From positions 1-36,113 of the forward strand of contig NZ_NXLV01000017.1 in the NCBI RefSeq assembly GCF_003364205.1: 36,113 nt of DNA, written 5' to 3'. The position numbers and the translations under genes are program-made. The notes beneath the pieces were generated by a model that saw only the letters and a list, made by a program, of their open reading frames with translations, was not told where the DNA came from and ran no database searches. Each line of letters begins with the position of its first letter. Position 1 is the first letter of the stretch. The stretch comes from Helicobacter brantae. GTDB taxonomy: Bacteria; Campylobacterota; Campylobacteria; Campylobacterales; Helicobacteraceae. This document shows, in pieces, positions 24,995 to 34,538 of this stretch.

Positions 24995-26422
24995 ATGAAA
25001 ACTAGAGTTTTAACCCCAATTTTGCTGAGTGCAAGTTTGCTGATGGGGTTTGATGTAGAGGAGATGCCAAAAGTCCAAGATAGAGTATCTCCTGATATTG
25101 GACAAACAAGGATTTATTCTTTTAATGCTTCTATTGAAGGGGCTTCTCAAGTGGTTGTCAATATTTCCACTCAAAAGAAAATCAAAAGCCAAATGAATAA
25201 TCACCCAATGTTTAACGATCCCTTTTTCCAACAATTCTTTGGAGATATGTATCGCCAAGTGCCTAAAGAAAAGGTAGAGAGATCTCTAGGAAGTGGTGTG
25301 ATTATCTCCAAAGATGGATATATCGTTACCAATAATCATGTAATTGATGGTGCAGATAAGATTATGGTATCTTTGCCAGGGAGCAATAAAGAGTATAAAG
25401 CCAAAATCATCGGAACTGATTCTCGCACAGATTTGGCAGTGATTAAAATCGAGCAAAACAATCTTCCTAGTATCAAGTTTGCAGATAGCTCACTTGTAAA
25501 AGTGGGGGATTTGGTATTTGCGATAGGAAATCCTTTTGGAGTAGGGGAGACAATCACTCAAGGAATCGTCTCAGCTCTCAACAAAAATGGAATTGGAATC
25601 AATGATTATGAAAACTTTATCCAAACTGACGCTTCAATCAACCCAGGCAATTCTGGTGGAGCATTGGTGGATAGTCGTGGGGCTTTGATTGGTATCAATA
25701 CTGCTATCATCTCACGCAGTGGAGGAAATCAAGGAATCGGATTTGCAATCCCTTCAGATATGGTCAAAAAGATTGTCAAGCAACTTATCGAAAAAGGGGG
25801 TATCCGCAGAGGTTATCTAGGGGTAGGGATTCAAGATGTGAGTTCAGATCTTAGAGATACTTATGGGGACAAAGAGGGGGCAGTGATTATCTCACTAGAG
25901 AATGATTCTCCAGCCAAAAAAGCAGGACTTATGGTGTGGGATCTCATCACAAAAGTCAATGGTAAACCTATCAAAAACTCAGCAGAGCTTAGAAATATGA
26001 TTGGCACAATGTCGCCCAATGAGAAAGTTACAATCACTTACATTCGCGACAAAAAAGAAGCAAGTGTAACGCTCAATCTTGCAGAGCATAAAGACACCAA
26101 AGGTAAATCAGGCAAAAAAGCAGATACCAAAGCCGATCCAAAAGGACAAATCCAAGGAGTAACAGTGCAAGAAATCACTCCTCAAATCCGACAAAGAAGC
26201 AGAATCCCTCAAGATATCAATGGGGTATTAGTCACTTTTGTAAGTGAGGAAAGCCAAGCTTATGAGGCAGGATTTAGAGATGGAGATATTATCGCTCAGA
26301 TTGAAAATGTAGCAATCACTGATATGAATGCCTACAACAAAGCCCTAGCACAATTCAAAGGCAAAACCAAGAGAATCTTGGTGTATAGCAACAATGGAGT
26401 TAAAACCATTGTGATTAAATAA
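24995..26422 (+). CDS. htrA: Periplasmic serine protease/chaperone HtrA (DegP/DegQ type)
   Basis: This 475-residue protease degrades misfolded proteins in the periplasm; secreted HtrA of H. pylori and C. jejuni also cleaves E-cadherin. It has a signal peptide ([18 protein letters not shown]). The catalytic triad is His115 (TNNHVID), Asp146 (RTDLAVI) and Ser220 (NPGNSGGA). Two PDZ domains follow, starting near residues 270 ([11 protein letters not shown]) and 385. The length and residue numbering nearly match H. pylori HtrA. The ribosome site is AAGGAG. It stands alone, with a strong terminator after it. Confidence 0.95.
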   Translation: MKTRVLTPILLSASLLMGFDVEEMPKVQDRVSPDIGQTRIYSFNASIEGASQVVVNISTQKKIKSQMNNHPMFNDPFFQQFFGDMYRQVPKEKVERSLGSGVIISKDGYIVTNNHVIDGADKIMVSLPGSNKEYKAKIIGTDSRTDLAVIKIEQNNLPSIKFADSSLVKVGDLVFAIGNPFGVGETITQGIVSALNKNGIGINDYENFIQTDASINPGNSGGALVDSRGALIGINTAIISRSGGNQGIGFAIPSDMVKKIVKQLIEKGGIRRGYLGVGIQDVSSDLRDTYGDKEGAVIISLENDSPAKKAGLMVWDLITKVNGKPIKNSAELRNMIGTMSPNEKVTITYIRDKKEASVTLNLAEHKDTKGKSGKKADTKADPKGQIQGVTVQEITPQIRQRSRIPQDINGVLVTFVSEESQAYEAGFRDGDIIAQIENVAITDMNAYNKALAQFKGKTKRILVYSNNGVKTIVIK

Positions 26423-26423
26423 A

Positions 26424-26446
26424 CTAGATGGGATTTTCCCATCTAG
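26424..26446 (+). terminator. Strong rho-independent terminator after htrA
   Basis: A perfect 10-bp stem (CTAGATGGGA/TCCCATCTAG) with a TTT loop is followed by CCCTTTTTCT, two bases after the htrA stop. Confidence 0.88.
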
Positions 26447-26469
26447 CCCTTTTTCTCCCTCAAATAGTG

Positions 26470-26475
26470 TAAAAT
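26470..26475 (+). promoter_or_regulatory. Possible -10 box of lepA
   Basis: GTG-TAAAAT lies 29 bases before the ATG and behind the htrA terminator T-run. No -35 is visible. Confidence 0.45.
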
Positions 26476-26504
26476 TCTCTCTCAATCTACTTTTAGGAAA
26501 TTTA

Positions 26505-28295
26505 ATGCAAAATATTAGAAATTTTTCAATCATTGCCCATATTGATCATGGCAAAAGCACCCTAGCAGATAGGCTCATTCAAGAGTGTGGAGCGATTAGT
26601 GATAGAGAGATGACAAGTCAAGTGATGGATACTATGGATATAGAAAAAGAGCGAGGGATTACAATCAAAGCCCAATCTGTAAGGCTAAACTACACTTATA
26701 AGGGCAAACCCTATATCCTCAATCTCATCGACACCCCAGGGCACGTGGATTTCAGCTATGAGGTAAGTAGAAGTCTAAGTAGCTGTGAGGGGGCATTGCT
26801 TGTAGTGGATAGCACACAAGGGGTAGAGGCTCAAACGATTGCCAATGTTTATATCGCACTAGATAATCATCTTGAAATCCTCCCTGTGCTAAATAAAATT
26901 GATTTACCTGCAAGTGATGTGGAGGGGGTAAAAGAGGATATTGAAAACACCATTGCCCTTGATTGTTCTGAGGCTTTGGAAGTGAGTGCTAAGAGTGGGT
27001 TAGGGATACAAGCCTTGCTAGAGGCGATTGTGGAGAAAATCCCCTCTCCTAGAGGCAACCCTGAGGCTCCTACAAAAGCCCTCATTTATGATTCTTGGTT
27101 TGATAACTATCTTGGAGCCCTCTCACTTGTGAGGGTGATTGATGGGAGCATTGAAGTAGGGCAAAAGCTTACAATGATGAACACGCAAAAAACTCACGAA
27201 GTGCTAAGTCTAATGTATCCTCACCCTATCCATCAGCAAAAAACCTCTAAGCTTTCTTGTGGAGAGATAGGGATCGTGTCTTTGGGGCTTAAAAGCCTTA
27301 CAGATATTGCTGTGGGGGATACAATGACAGATGCCCTCAATCCTACTAGCTCCCCTGTGGAAGGTTTTATGCCTGCTAAACCCTTTGTATTTGCAGGAAT
27401 CTATCCTATCCAAACTGACAAATTTGAAGAATTGCGTGATGCCCTCAACAAACTCAAACTCAATGATTCTGCCCTAGATTTTGAGCCTGAAACCTCTGTG
27501 GCGTTGGGCTTTGGGTTTCGTGTAGGGTTTTTGGGATTGCTTCATATGGAAGTAGTCAAAGAGAGGCTTGAGAGAGAGTTTGATTTGGATCTCATCGCCA
27601 CTGCTCCCACGGTGGTGTATGAAGTGCATCTCACAAACGGAGAGGTGCTCAAAGTGCAAAATCCAAGCGAACTTCCCCCTGAGCAAAGGATTGCTACAAT
27701 CCAAGAGCCTTATGTCCGAGCTTCTATCATCACCCCCACAGAGTATCTAGGCAATGTCATCACATTGCTAAACAATCGCCGAGGGGTGCAAGAGAAAATG
27801 GAGTATATCAATGAGAGTAGGGTAATGCTAGTGTATGCTTTGCCAAGCAATGAGATTGTAATGGATTTCTATGACAAGCTCAAATCTAGCACCAAAGGAT
27901 ATGCGAGTTTTGACTATGAGCCTATTGAGTATCGTGATGGCGATCTTGTCAAACTTGATGTGCGTGTGGCAGGGGAAGTGGTCGATGCACTCTCAATCAT
28001 TGTAGATAGAAGCAAGGCTTATCAGAAAGGTAGGGCATTGGTAGAATCAATGAAAGAGCTTATCCCACGCCAACTCTTTGAAGTGGCGATTCAAGCAAGT
28101 GTAGGCAATAAAATCATCGCAAGAGAAACCGTGAAGTCGATGGGAAAAAATGTAACAGCCAAATGCTATGGAGGGGATATCACAAGGAAAAGAAAGCTTT
28201 TGGAGAAGCAAAAAGAGGGGAAGAAGAGAATGAAAGCTATCGGAAAAGTAGAGCTTCCACAAGAAGCGTTTTTGAGTGTGCTTAAGATTGATTAA
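26505..28295 (+). CDS. lepA: Elongation factor 4 (LepA), ribosome back-translocase GTPase
   Basis: This 596-residue translational GTPase is as long as E. coli LepA (599). The GTP-binding motifs are AHIDHGKST (11-19), DTPGH (76-80) and NKID (130-133). The C-terminal LepA-specific domain ends with [20 protein letters not shown], a conserved basic stretch reaching the peptidyl-transferase centre. EF4 acts on stalled or mistranslocated ribosomes under ionic or cold stress. The ATG follows TAGGAAATTTA. The gene appears monocistronic. Confidence 0.97.
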   Translation: MQNIRNFSIIAHIDHGKSTLADRLIQECGAISDREMTSQVMDTMDIEKERGITIKAQSVRLNYTYKGKPYILNLIDTPGHVDFSYEVSRSLSSCEGALLVVDSTQGVEAQTIANVYIALDNHLEILPVLNKIDLPASDVEGVKEDIENTIALDCSEALEVSAKSGLGIQALLEAIVEKIPSPRGNPEAPTKALIYDSWFDNYLGALSLVRVIDGSIEVGQKLTMMNTQKTHEVLSLMYPHPIHQQKTSKLSCGEIGIVSLGLKSLTDIAVGDTMTDALNPTSSPVEGFMPAKPFVFAGIYPIQTDKFEELRDALNKLKLNDSALDFEPETSVALGFGFRVGFLGLLHMEVVKERLEREFDLDLIATAPTVVYEVHLTNGEVLKVQNPSELPPEQRIATIQEPYVRASIITPTEYLGNVITLLNNRRGVQEKMEYINESRVMLVYALPSNEIVMDFYDKLKSSTKGYASFDYEPIEYRDGDLVKLDVRVAGEVVDALSIIVDRSKAYQKGRALVESMKELIPRQLFEVAIQASVGNKIIARETVKSMGKNVTAKCYGGDITRKRKLLEKQKEGKKRMKAIGKVELPQEAFLSVLKID

Positions 28296-28313
28296 GCCCC
28301 CTCCCATTTTTTC

Positions 28314-28433
28314 TCATAACTCCTCAAAAATCTTTTGCACTTTTGAGAGGTTGGATTTGATAGATTTCAAAACCTCATTTAGAGATAGTCTCTTTTCTTG
28401 ATCGCAATAATGCTGCCAACTTGATTTTGACAT
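28314..28433 (-). CDS. Candidate small protein, 39 residues
   Basis: An ATG-to-TGA frame of 40 codons lies in the 273-base gap between lepA and flaB, on the opposite strand. The product starts MSKSSWQHYCDQEKRLSLNE and continues as an amphipathic, charged helix ending KIFEEL. The composition (Trp, His, Tyr, Cys early, then heptad-like Leu/Ile/Val) looks protein-like rather than random. The ribosome site is weak. A hairpin (CTCAAAA/TTTTGAG) lies inside it, so the stretch could instead be a 3' structure of lepA. No function can be assigned. Confidence 0.45.
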   Translation of the reverse strand: MSKSSWQHYCDQEKRLSLNEVLKSIKSNLSKVQKIFEEL

Positions 28434-28514
28434 TACTAAGAATATATCCAATGTATAAGATTGGGGATAGTAAGAAAAATATTTTGACCTCAAAATCTGT
28501 ATTTGACAAAAATT

Positions 28515-28528
28515 GGAACACTAGTTGC
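28515..28528 (+). promoter_or_regulatory. Sigma-54 (RpoN) promoter of flaB
   Basis: TTGGAAC-N5-TTGCT has the invariant GG (28515-28516) and GC (28527-28528) separated by exactly ten bases. It lies about 40 bases before the ATG. H. pylori flaB is likewise RpoN- and FlgR-dependent. Confidence 0.9.
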
Positions 28529-28568
28529 TAATCGTCCTTGCGTAAAAACTTTTTAGTAAGGATACAAG

Positions 28569-30113
28569 ATGGGTTTTAGGATAAACACAAACATCGCAGC
28601 ACTAAATGCTCACGCAATTGGTGTTCAAAACAATCGTGCAATTGCTTCTTCATTGGAGAAGTTGAGTTCAGGTTTGCGTATCAACAAAGCAGCAGATGAT
28701 GCTTCAGGTATGGCAATCGCTGATAGTTTGAGATCTCAAAGTGAGAGCTTAGGACAAGCAGTCAAAAATGCAAATGACGCTATCGGTATGATCCAAGTTG
28801 CTGATAAGGCAATGGATGAGCAAATCAAGATTTTGGATACAATCAAAACAAAAGCAATCCAAGCCGCTCAAGATGGGCAAACCACAGAGACAAGAAAGGC
28901 TCTTCAAGCAGATATCACAAGATTGCTAGAGGAATTGGATAATATCGCCAATACAACAAGCTTCAATGGTCAGCAAATGCTCTCAGGTGCTTTCACAAAC
29001 AAAGAATTCCAAATCGGTGCATTCTCCAATACAACGATTAAGGCTTCTATTGGTGCGACAAGCTCAGATAAGATTGGACATGTGAGAATGGAAAGCTCTT
29101 CTATCACAGCTGATGGAATGAAAGCAAGTGCTGGGGCAAAAAACCTCACAGAAGTATCTTTTAATTTCAAAGAAGTTAATGGAACAGAAGAATACGAGAT
29201 TGAAACCGTTAAGATTTCAAACTCTGCAGGAACAGGTATTGGAGTATTGAGTGAGGCAATCAATCGATATTCAGATAAGCTTGGTGTAAGAGCAAGTTGG
29301 AATGTAATGGCAACAGGAGGCGTGCCTGTGCAGTCAGGAACGGTGCGTGGTCTTACAATCAATGGTGTAAATATCGGGACAATCAATGATGTCAAGAAAA
29401 ACGATGCAGATGGAAAACTGATTAATGCAATTAACGCTGTAAAAGACTCCACGGGTGTTGAGGCATTTATCGATATTACAGGAAGAATCAATATCAAAAG
29501 TGTTGATGGAAGAGCGATTTCGATTCAAACAACGAGTGCGAGTGGTGCGGTATTTGGAGGAGGAAACTTCGCGGGAATCTCCGGAACAAATCACGCAATC
29601 GTCGGTCGTCTCACTCTTGTTCGAACCAATGCTAGAGATATCGTCATTAGTGGAACAAACTTTAGTCATGTTGGATTCCATTCAGCTCAAGGTGTGGCAG
29701 AAGCAACGATTGCATTGCGATCTTTGCTAGGAGATTTCAATGCCAATGTTGCCTCAGCTTCAGGAGCTAATGCAAATGCCGCTCAAGCTACTCTAAACGC
29801 TCAAGGATTAAGCTCAGGTGTTACAAGTCTAGAGGGTGCGATGATTGTAATGGATATGGCAGAATCAGCAAGAATTCAGCTTGATAAGATTAGAGCAGAT
29901 ATGGGTTCAGTGCAAAATCAGCTCACATCAACAATCAACAACATTTCTGTAACCCAAGTCAATGTCAAGGCTGCAGAATCACAAATCAGAGATGTGGATT
30001 TTGCCGCAGAATCAGCGACATTCTCCAAGCACAACATTTTGGCACAAAGTGGAAGCTTTGCTATGGCACAAGCCAACCAAGTGCAACAAAATGTTCTCAG
30101 ACTTCTCCAATAG
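28569..30113 (+). CDS. flaB: Flagellin FlaB
   Basis: This 514-residue flagellin has the conserved D0/D1 N-terminus ([41 protein letters not shown]) and C-terminus ([21 protein letters not shown], ending QQNVLRLLQ). It matches the minor flagellin FlaB of H. pylori more than FlaA ([38 protein letters not shown]). In Helicobacter, FlaB sits near the hook, with FlaA making the rest of the filament. The ribosome site is AAGGAT. The sigma-54 promoter supports middle-class flagellar regulation. The variable middle region is Ser/Thr-rich and a likely target of pseudaminic acid glycosylation. Confidence 0.96.
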   Translation: MGFRINTNIAALNAHAIGVQNNRAIASSLEKLSSGLRINKAADDASGMAIADSLRSQSESLGQAVKNANDAIGMIQVADKAMDEQIKILDTIKTKAIQAAQDGQTTETRKALQADITRLLEELDNIANTTSFNGQQMLSGAFTNKEFQIGAFSNTTIKASIGATSSDKIGHVRMESSSITADGMKASAGAKNLTEVSFNFKEVNGTEEYEIETVKISNSAGTGIGVLSEAINRYSDKLGVRASWNVMATGGVPVQSGTVRGLTINGVNIGTINDVKKNDADGKLINAINAVKDSTGVEAFIDITGRINIKSVDGRAISIQTTSASGAVFGGGNFAGISGTNHAIVGRLTLVRTNARDIVISGTNFSHVGFHSAQGVAEATIALRSLLGDFNANVASASGANANAAQATLNAQGLSSGVTSLEGAMIVMDMAESARIQLDKIRADMGSVQNQLTSTINNISVTQVNVKAAESQIRDVDFAAESATFSKHNILAQSGSFAMAQANQVQQNVLRLLQ

Positions 30114-30117
30114 TCTA

Positions 30118-30134
30118 TCCCTCTCTTTGGGGGA
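30118..30134 (+). terminator. Weak hairpin between flaB and maf
   Basis: A 6-bp stem (TCCCTC/GGGGGA, one T-G pair) with a TCTTT loop begins 5 bases after the flaB stop. It may attenuate transcription so that maf is made at a lower level than flagellin. Confidence 0.3.
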
Positions 30135-30163
30135 ATGGGGGGAATTTATTCTTAAGGCTTTAA

Positions 30164-32065
30164 ATGAAAGACTTTTTCCAAAGCAATCTAGCGTGTATTG
30201 CAATCACAAATCCCAATTTAGCGTATAAACTCCAAAATCTCAAACCCAATAATCGCTATGAAGTGTTTATGAGTGAGGATATTGCCAATTATAATATCTA
30301 TGATAAGCAAGAGCAAGTTTCTCTCTTTGCTACTCAACCCCTGCAAGAGAGTATGAAGCGATTTGAGGAGCTAAAAGGCTATGCGTATTATCCGTATTTG
30401 TATTTTTATGGGTTTGGAAATGGGGTGCTTTATAAACTTCTGCTCTCAAGTGAGGTACTGAAGCGTTTGGTGGTGTTTGAGCCTGAACTTGAAATGCTTT
30501 TTATTGCATTGCATTTCATTGACTTCTCTCAAGAGATTTTGGATAAAAAGCTTGTGATTATCTGCTCTCAAAATTTGAGCTATCAAGAAGTTGCCAATCT
30601 CTTTGATGAAGACAAACGATCCAAGCTCTATGCCAAAACCTATATGCTTGAGATTTTCAATGCGTATTATGAGCGATATTCTCAAAAGTTTTTTGAGCTA
30701 AATCACTACTTTATCAAAGCTATAGAACACGCTGTGGTTTCAGTGGGAAATGACGCACACGATGCAATCGTGGGGATAGATCATCATATCCAAAACCTCC
30801 CCCAAGCTCTGAACTCTCCCACCCTTGTAGAGCTTATCACTCAACTCAAAGGCAGAGATACAGCTATTATTGTCGCCACAGGGCCAAGTCTGTATAAGCA
30901 ACTCCCATTGCTCAAAGAAATTGCTCCTTATGCGACACTCTTTTGTATCGATGCATCTTTCCCTATCCTCTATCAACACGGCATTAAGCCTGATGTGGTG
31001 CTTTCTTTAGAGAGAGTAGAGGCTACGGCAAAGTTTTATGAAGAGACTCCAAAAGAGGCATTTGAGGGCGTGGTTTTTGCCCTCACTTCAATTGTGCATC
31101 CACGACTTAAAAAGGCCGTGGAGGACAAAGGAGGATTGATTCAATATAGCTTCCGTCCCTTTGGATATACCACTTATTTTGGGATTGACTCTTATGGGTA
31201 TCTAGGTATTGGAATGAGTGCGGCAAATATGGCGTATGAAATGGTGGTGCATTCTAGGTTTAAGCGTTGCATTATTATCGGACAAGATTTGGCTTTTGGA
31301 GAGGATGGAAGCTCACACTCTAAGGGAGCGATTTATGGAAGTGATGAGATTAAGCCAAGAGAAAACAAAGTCTATGTTACCAAATATGGTGGAGGAGGGG
31401 AGGTTGAAAGCACACAAGTGTGGAAAATGTTCCTCAACTTCTATGAGCGAGATATTGCAAACACGCCTTATCCTTTGGAGGTGATTAACTCCACTGAAGG
31501 GGGAGCAAGGATTGAGGGGAGTAAGGAAGTATCCTTCAAAGAGGCAATCGCTTCTATCCCAAGAGAGATTAAAGCTCCAATTATTCTCACTTTCCCAAGA
31601 GTGGAGGAGGTAGAGGAAAATATGGAACTTGTTTCAAAAAGATGCCAAACTTGGCTCAAAGAGGGAAAAAGTAAGCAAAAAAAGATTGAAAAAGTCTTCC
31701 TTAAAGTCGCAGAGTTTTGTGATGAGCTAGAAAAACTCAATGAAGCAAATGAGCTAGAAAAAATCGATTATAAAAAAATGGATAAGCTCTACAAGGAGAT
31801 TGACAAAATCAAAGATTTTTTCAAAGATCCTATCTTTGGAGCGACTTTTATTGATGCCTTGCAGTCTTATATCTTTCATCAAGAGATGGATATAGCCAAA
31901 GTGCTAGTTAAGAATACTCAAGATGAAATGCAAAGAAGAGCCAAACAAATTGAGCTAATTTTCTTGCATAAATATTGGCTCTTCTCCCTTGCAGGAGGAA
32001 TGGATAGTGTGCTTGAGGTAGTCAAAAAAGCAACAAAGACTTGGAAAAAAGTCAAAAAAAGCTAA
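30164..32065 (+). CDS. Motility-associated factor (Maf), flagellin glycosyltransferase
   Basis: This 633-residue cytoplasmic protein belongs to the Maf/DUF115 family, which transfers pseudaminic or legionaminic acid to flagellin. The central domain carries the family motif IVATGPSLYKQLPLLKE near residue 236, the following FCIDASFPILYQHGIKPDVVLS, and IIGQDLAFGEDGSSHSKG near 370. Its position 50 bases after flaB, as with HP0114-HP0115 in H. pylori, suggests FlaB or FlaA as substrate. The C-terminal 150 residues are highly charged helices. A possible weak hairpin separates it from flaB. Confidence 0.9.
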   Translation: MKDFFQSNLACIAITNPNLAYKLQNLKPNNRYEVFMSEDIANYNIYDKQEQVSLFATQPLQESMKRFEELKGYAYYPYLYFYGFGNGVLYKLLLSSEVLKRLVVFEPELEMLFIALHFIDFSQEILDKKLVIICSQNLSYQEVANLFDEDKRSKLYAKTYMLEIFNAYYERYSQKFFELNHYFIKAIEHAVVSVGNDAHDAIVGIDHHIQNLPQALNSPTLVELITQLKGRDTAIIVATGPSLYKQLPLLKEIAPYATLFCIDASFPILYQHGIKPDVVLSLERVEATAKFYEETPKEAFEGVVFALTSIVHPRLKKAVEDKGGLIQYSFRPFGYTTYFGIDSYGYLGIGMSAANMAYEMVVHSRFKRCIIIGQDLAFGEDGSSHSKGAIYGSDEIKPRENKVYVTKYGGGGEVESTQVWKMFLNFYERDIANTPYPLEVINSTEGGARIEGSKEVSFKEAIASIPREIKAPIILTFPRVEEVEENMELVSKRCQTWLKEGKSKQKKIEKVFLKVAEFCDELEKLNEANELEKIDYKKMDKLYKEIDKIKDFFKDPIFGATFIDALQSYIFHQEMDIAKVLVKNTQDEMQRRAKQIELIFLHKYWLFSLAGGMDSVLEVVKKATKTWKKVKKS

Positions 32066-32083
32066 AAATTGCTCTTTTTGGGG

Positions 32084-32120
32084 TATAATTCCCATCACGT
32101 TCAAGGGCGGACTTGCGCCC
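32084..32120 (+). promoter_or_regulatory. Orphan promoter and GC-rich hairpin between maf and the Abi-like gene
   Basis: A perfect TATAAT (32084-32089) behind CTTTTTGGGG faces right, but the next rightward gene is glnA, 870 bases on. Fifteen bases on is a GC-rich hairpin GGGCG-GACTTG-CGCCC (32105-32120), unusual in this AT-rich region. A transcript from here would run antisense to the 3' end of the Abi-like gene or be a short RNA. Confidence 0.45.
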
Positions 32121-32125
32121 ACCTT

Positions 32126-32824
32126 TCAAAATCCTCTTATATTTATACTCCGATATGCTTTCATCATTGGATTATCAATACAATCAATCAAGTCATCTAA
32201 AAATTCTAAAATCTTATCAGGCATTATCCCTATGGTTGTGCCTCTTTCTTTGTGGGTAATGCGTGGGAATATCTCTGCATTGTCCTTGATTGTAACCTTG
32301 AATAAATTTTCCCAATGAAATGCACGATTGCGAATATTGCGAATGAGATTGAGGGCAGTATTGACTTTTTCAACATTGGAGAAGTGATTTTTTCTGCCAT
32401 TGATATAGAAAAAGTTTCGATTGCTCCAATGATACTTCTTAAAATCTATCTTTCTCAAATCAAACATATAATGCTTGATTTCATAGTGATTGATAAGCCC
32501 CACAATCTCCCCAAGCATAAGAGAGGAGAGGATTTGAGAGGGGGAGAGAGATTGGAGTGGAGTATGTCCTTTTTGGGAGATTAGCCCTAAGCTCTCTTCT
32601 TCTTTTATCCACTCTTCTCCTACTAATTCCTTAAGGCAAAAGTCCATTTTGTTACGCAAATAGATTTCTAGCTCTGCAATCTTATGTCCTGCCCTAAAGG
32701 CTAAAATCCTGTTTGCATAGTATTGCTCTATATTTCCTTTATAGCTCTCTAATCTTTGAGATGAGAGGATAGAGATGATATCTTTATCAAAGCTTTGAAG
32801 TATCTCAATTGGGAGTTTTTTCAT
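32126..32824 (-). CDS. Abi-like protein with HEPN RNase motif
   Basis: This 232-residue protein resembles the Abi_2 (AbiD/AbiF) family. The N-terminal part has AELEIYLRNKMDFCL, typical of that family. Arg165-Asn166-x3-His170 (RNRAFH) is a HEPN-type R-x4-H catalytic motif, characteristic of RNases in abortive infection and toxin systems. It has no neighbouring antitoxin or other defence gene and stands alone between maf and glnA on the opposite strand. A TGC-TAAAAT promoter lies just upstream, and the ribosome site is AAAGGAG. Role in phage defence is inferred only from the family. Confidence 0.75.
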   Translation of the reverse strand: MKKLPIEILQSFDKDIISILSSQRLESYKGNIEQYYANRILAFRAGHKIAELEIYLRNKMDFCLKELVGEEWIKEEESLGLISQKGHTPLQSLSPSQILSSLMLGEIVGLINHYEIKHYMFDLRKIDFKKYHWSNRNFFYINGRKNHFSNVEKVNTALNLIRNIRNRAFHWENLFKVTIKDNAEIFPRITHKERGTTIGIMPDKILEFLDDLIDCIDNPMMKAYRSINIRGF

Positions 32825-32851
32825 TTCTTCTCCTTTGAGTGGATTTCAAAG

Positions 32852-32857
32852 ATTTTA
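32852..32857 (-). promoter_or_regulatory. -10 box of the Abi-like gene
   Basis: TGC-TAAAAT on the minus strand (an extended -10), about 30 bases before the ATG. Confidence 0.5.
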
Positions 32858-32956
32858 GCACACTTGAGACTTCAATACTTTTTGGCAATGAGGGTTTATA
32901 TAGGAAAGAAACACAAAAAAGCAATATCTTGTAGGCTTCTAGGCTTATTTTTGTTT

Positions 32957-32962
32957 TAAAAT
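32957..32962 (+). promoter_or_regulatory. Possible -10 box of glnA
   Basis: TAAAAT behind a T-rich stretch, 27 bases before the ATG. No sigma-54 GG-N10-GC element is seen here. Confidence 0.4.
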
Positions 32963-32988
32963 TGCATTACAAATTCTAAGGAGAAAAG

Positions 32989-34410
32989 ATGAGAGAGCAA
33001 ATTAGAGAGTTTTTTGCAAGTTGTAGTGAAAATGAGGTTGAGTTTATCGACTTTAGATTTACTGATATCAAAGGCACTTGGCATCATGTGAGTTTCTCAG
33101 CGAGTGCAGTAGATGAAGATGTATTTGAGAAGGGAATCGCTTTTGATGCAAGTTCTTTGCCAAAGTGGCAACCTATCAATCGTTCAGATATGATTCTCAA
33201 ACCTGATCCTGTGCGATACTTTATCGATCCATTCAGTGCAGATGCGACAATGGTTGTGTTTTGTGATGTGTGGGATATTTACAAAAATCAGCCCTATGAG
33301 AAATGTCCTAGAAGTATCATCAAAAAGGCAATGAGTTATCTCAAAGAAAGTGGAATCGGAGATATTGCCTACTTTGGGCCTGAAAATGAGTTTTTTATCT
33401 TTGATAGTATTAAAATCAAAGACAATATCAACACTCAAGCCTATGAGATTGATACAGAAGAGGGTGAGTGGAATAGAAACAAAGAATTTGATGGTGTGAA
33501 TATGGGGCATCGCCCTGGCACAAAAGGAGGGTATTTCCCTGTGCCACCTATTGATAGTATGGTAGATATTAGAGCTGAGATGGTAAAAGTGCTTAATCAA
33601 GTGGGGATTGAAACTTTTGTAGTTCATCACGAAGTTGCTCAAGCACAAGGCGAGATTGGGATCAAATTTGGCGATATGCTAGAAGCTGCTGATAATGTCC
33701 AAAAGCTAAAATATGTTGTCAAAATGGTTGCTCATCTCAATGGCAAAACTGCTACATTTATGCCAAAGCCACTTTATGGAGATAATGGAAGTGGTATGCA
33801 CACTCATATCAGTATTTGGAAAGATGGCAAAAATCTCTTTGCAGGAGATAAGTATCAAGGGCTAAGCGATATGGCATTGCATTTTTTGGGAGGGGTATTA
33901 ACTCACGCAAGAAGTGTGGCAGCTTTCACTAATGCTTCTACAAACTCCTACAAACGCCTTATCCCTGGGTTTGAAGCCCCTTCAATCTTGGCATATTCAG
34001 CTCAAAATCGCTCTGCAAGTATCCGAATCCCCTACAATCAAGGAGAGAAAGCCAAGCGATTGGAATTTAGATTCCCTGATAGCTCTAGCAATCCTTATCT
34101 TGCATTTTCTTCTTTGCTTATGGCAGGGCTTGATGGGATTATCCACAAGCTCCCTGCAGGAGAGCCTATGGATATAGATCTCTTTGAGCTTACACTTGAT
34201 GAGATTAGAGATAAAGGGATCAAACAACTCCCTCACACTCTAAGAACAGCGATTGAGGAAATGCTTTTGGATAGGGATTATCTCAAAGTGGGAGAAGTCT
34301 TTAGCGAAGAATTTATCCAAACCTATAAAGCCTATAAATTTGAGGCTGAAATTTGGCCTTGGGAAGCTCGTCCTCATCCATTTGAGTTTATTAGCACTTA
34401 TAGTTGCTAG
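32989..34410 (+). CDS. glnA: Glutamine synthetase type I
   Basis: This dodecameric cytoplasmic enzyme makes glutamine from glutamate, ammonia and ATP, the main entry of ammonium into metabolism. The 473-residue protein has the type I motifs [10 protein letters not shown] (25-34), [16 protein letters not shown] (metal ligands), [29 protein letters not shown] and EFRFPD. The residue matching the adenylylated tyrosine of enteric GlnA is Phe399 (DLFEL instead of NLYDL), so adenylylation is not expected. The ATG has AAGGAG upstream. It appears monocistronic. Confidence 0.97.
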   Translation: MREQIREFFASCSENEVEFIDFRFTDIKGTWHHVSFSASAVDEDVFEKGIAFDASSLPKWQPINRSDMILKPDPVRYFIDPFSADATMVVFCDVWDIYKNQPYEKCPRSIIKKAMSYLKESGIGDIAYFGPENEFFIFDSIKIKDNINTQAYEIDTEEGEWNRNKEFDGVNMGHRPGTKGGYFPVPPIDSMVDIRAEMVKVLNQVGIETFVVHHEVAQAQGEIGIKFGDMLEAADNVQKLKYVVKMVAHLNGKTATFMPKPLYGDNGSGMHTHISIWKDGKNLFAGDKYQGLSDMALHFLGGVLTHARSVAAFTNASTNSYKRLIPGFEAPSILAYSAQNRSASIRIPYNQGEKAKRLEFRFPDSSSNPYLAFSSLLMAGLDGIIHKLPAGEPMDIDLFELTLDEIRDKGIKQLPHTLRTAIEEMLLDRDYLKVGEVFSEEFIQTYKAYKFEAEIWPWEARPHPFEFISTYSC

Positions 34411-34498
34411 TCTGCAGAATCGGGGGGTGCATAGGGGTTGCTCTCCTATTGGTTTATCTTTGGAAATCAATTTAGAGAATATTTAAGCCAAATGGTGC

Positions 34499-34504
34499 TA
34501 GAAT
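34499..34504 (+). promoter_or_regulatory. -10 box of the TlyC/CorC-type gene
   Basis: TGC-TAGAAT, an extended -10, lies about 35 bases before the TTG start. Confidence 0.55.
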
Positions 34505-34538
34505 GTGGGTTTTATTTTACTCAATAAGGAGTTAGTCT

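Noticed and set aside
28970-29681. Antisense open frames within flaB
   Set aside because: They are shadows of the flagellin reading frame, with no ribosome sites or recognisable products.
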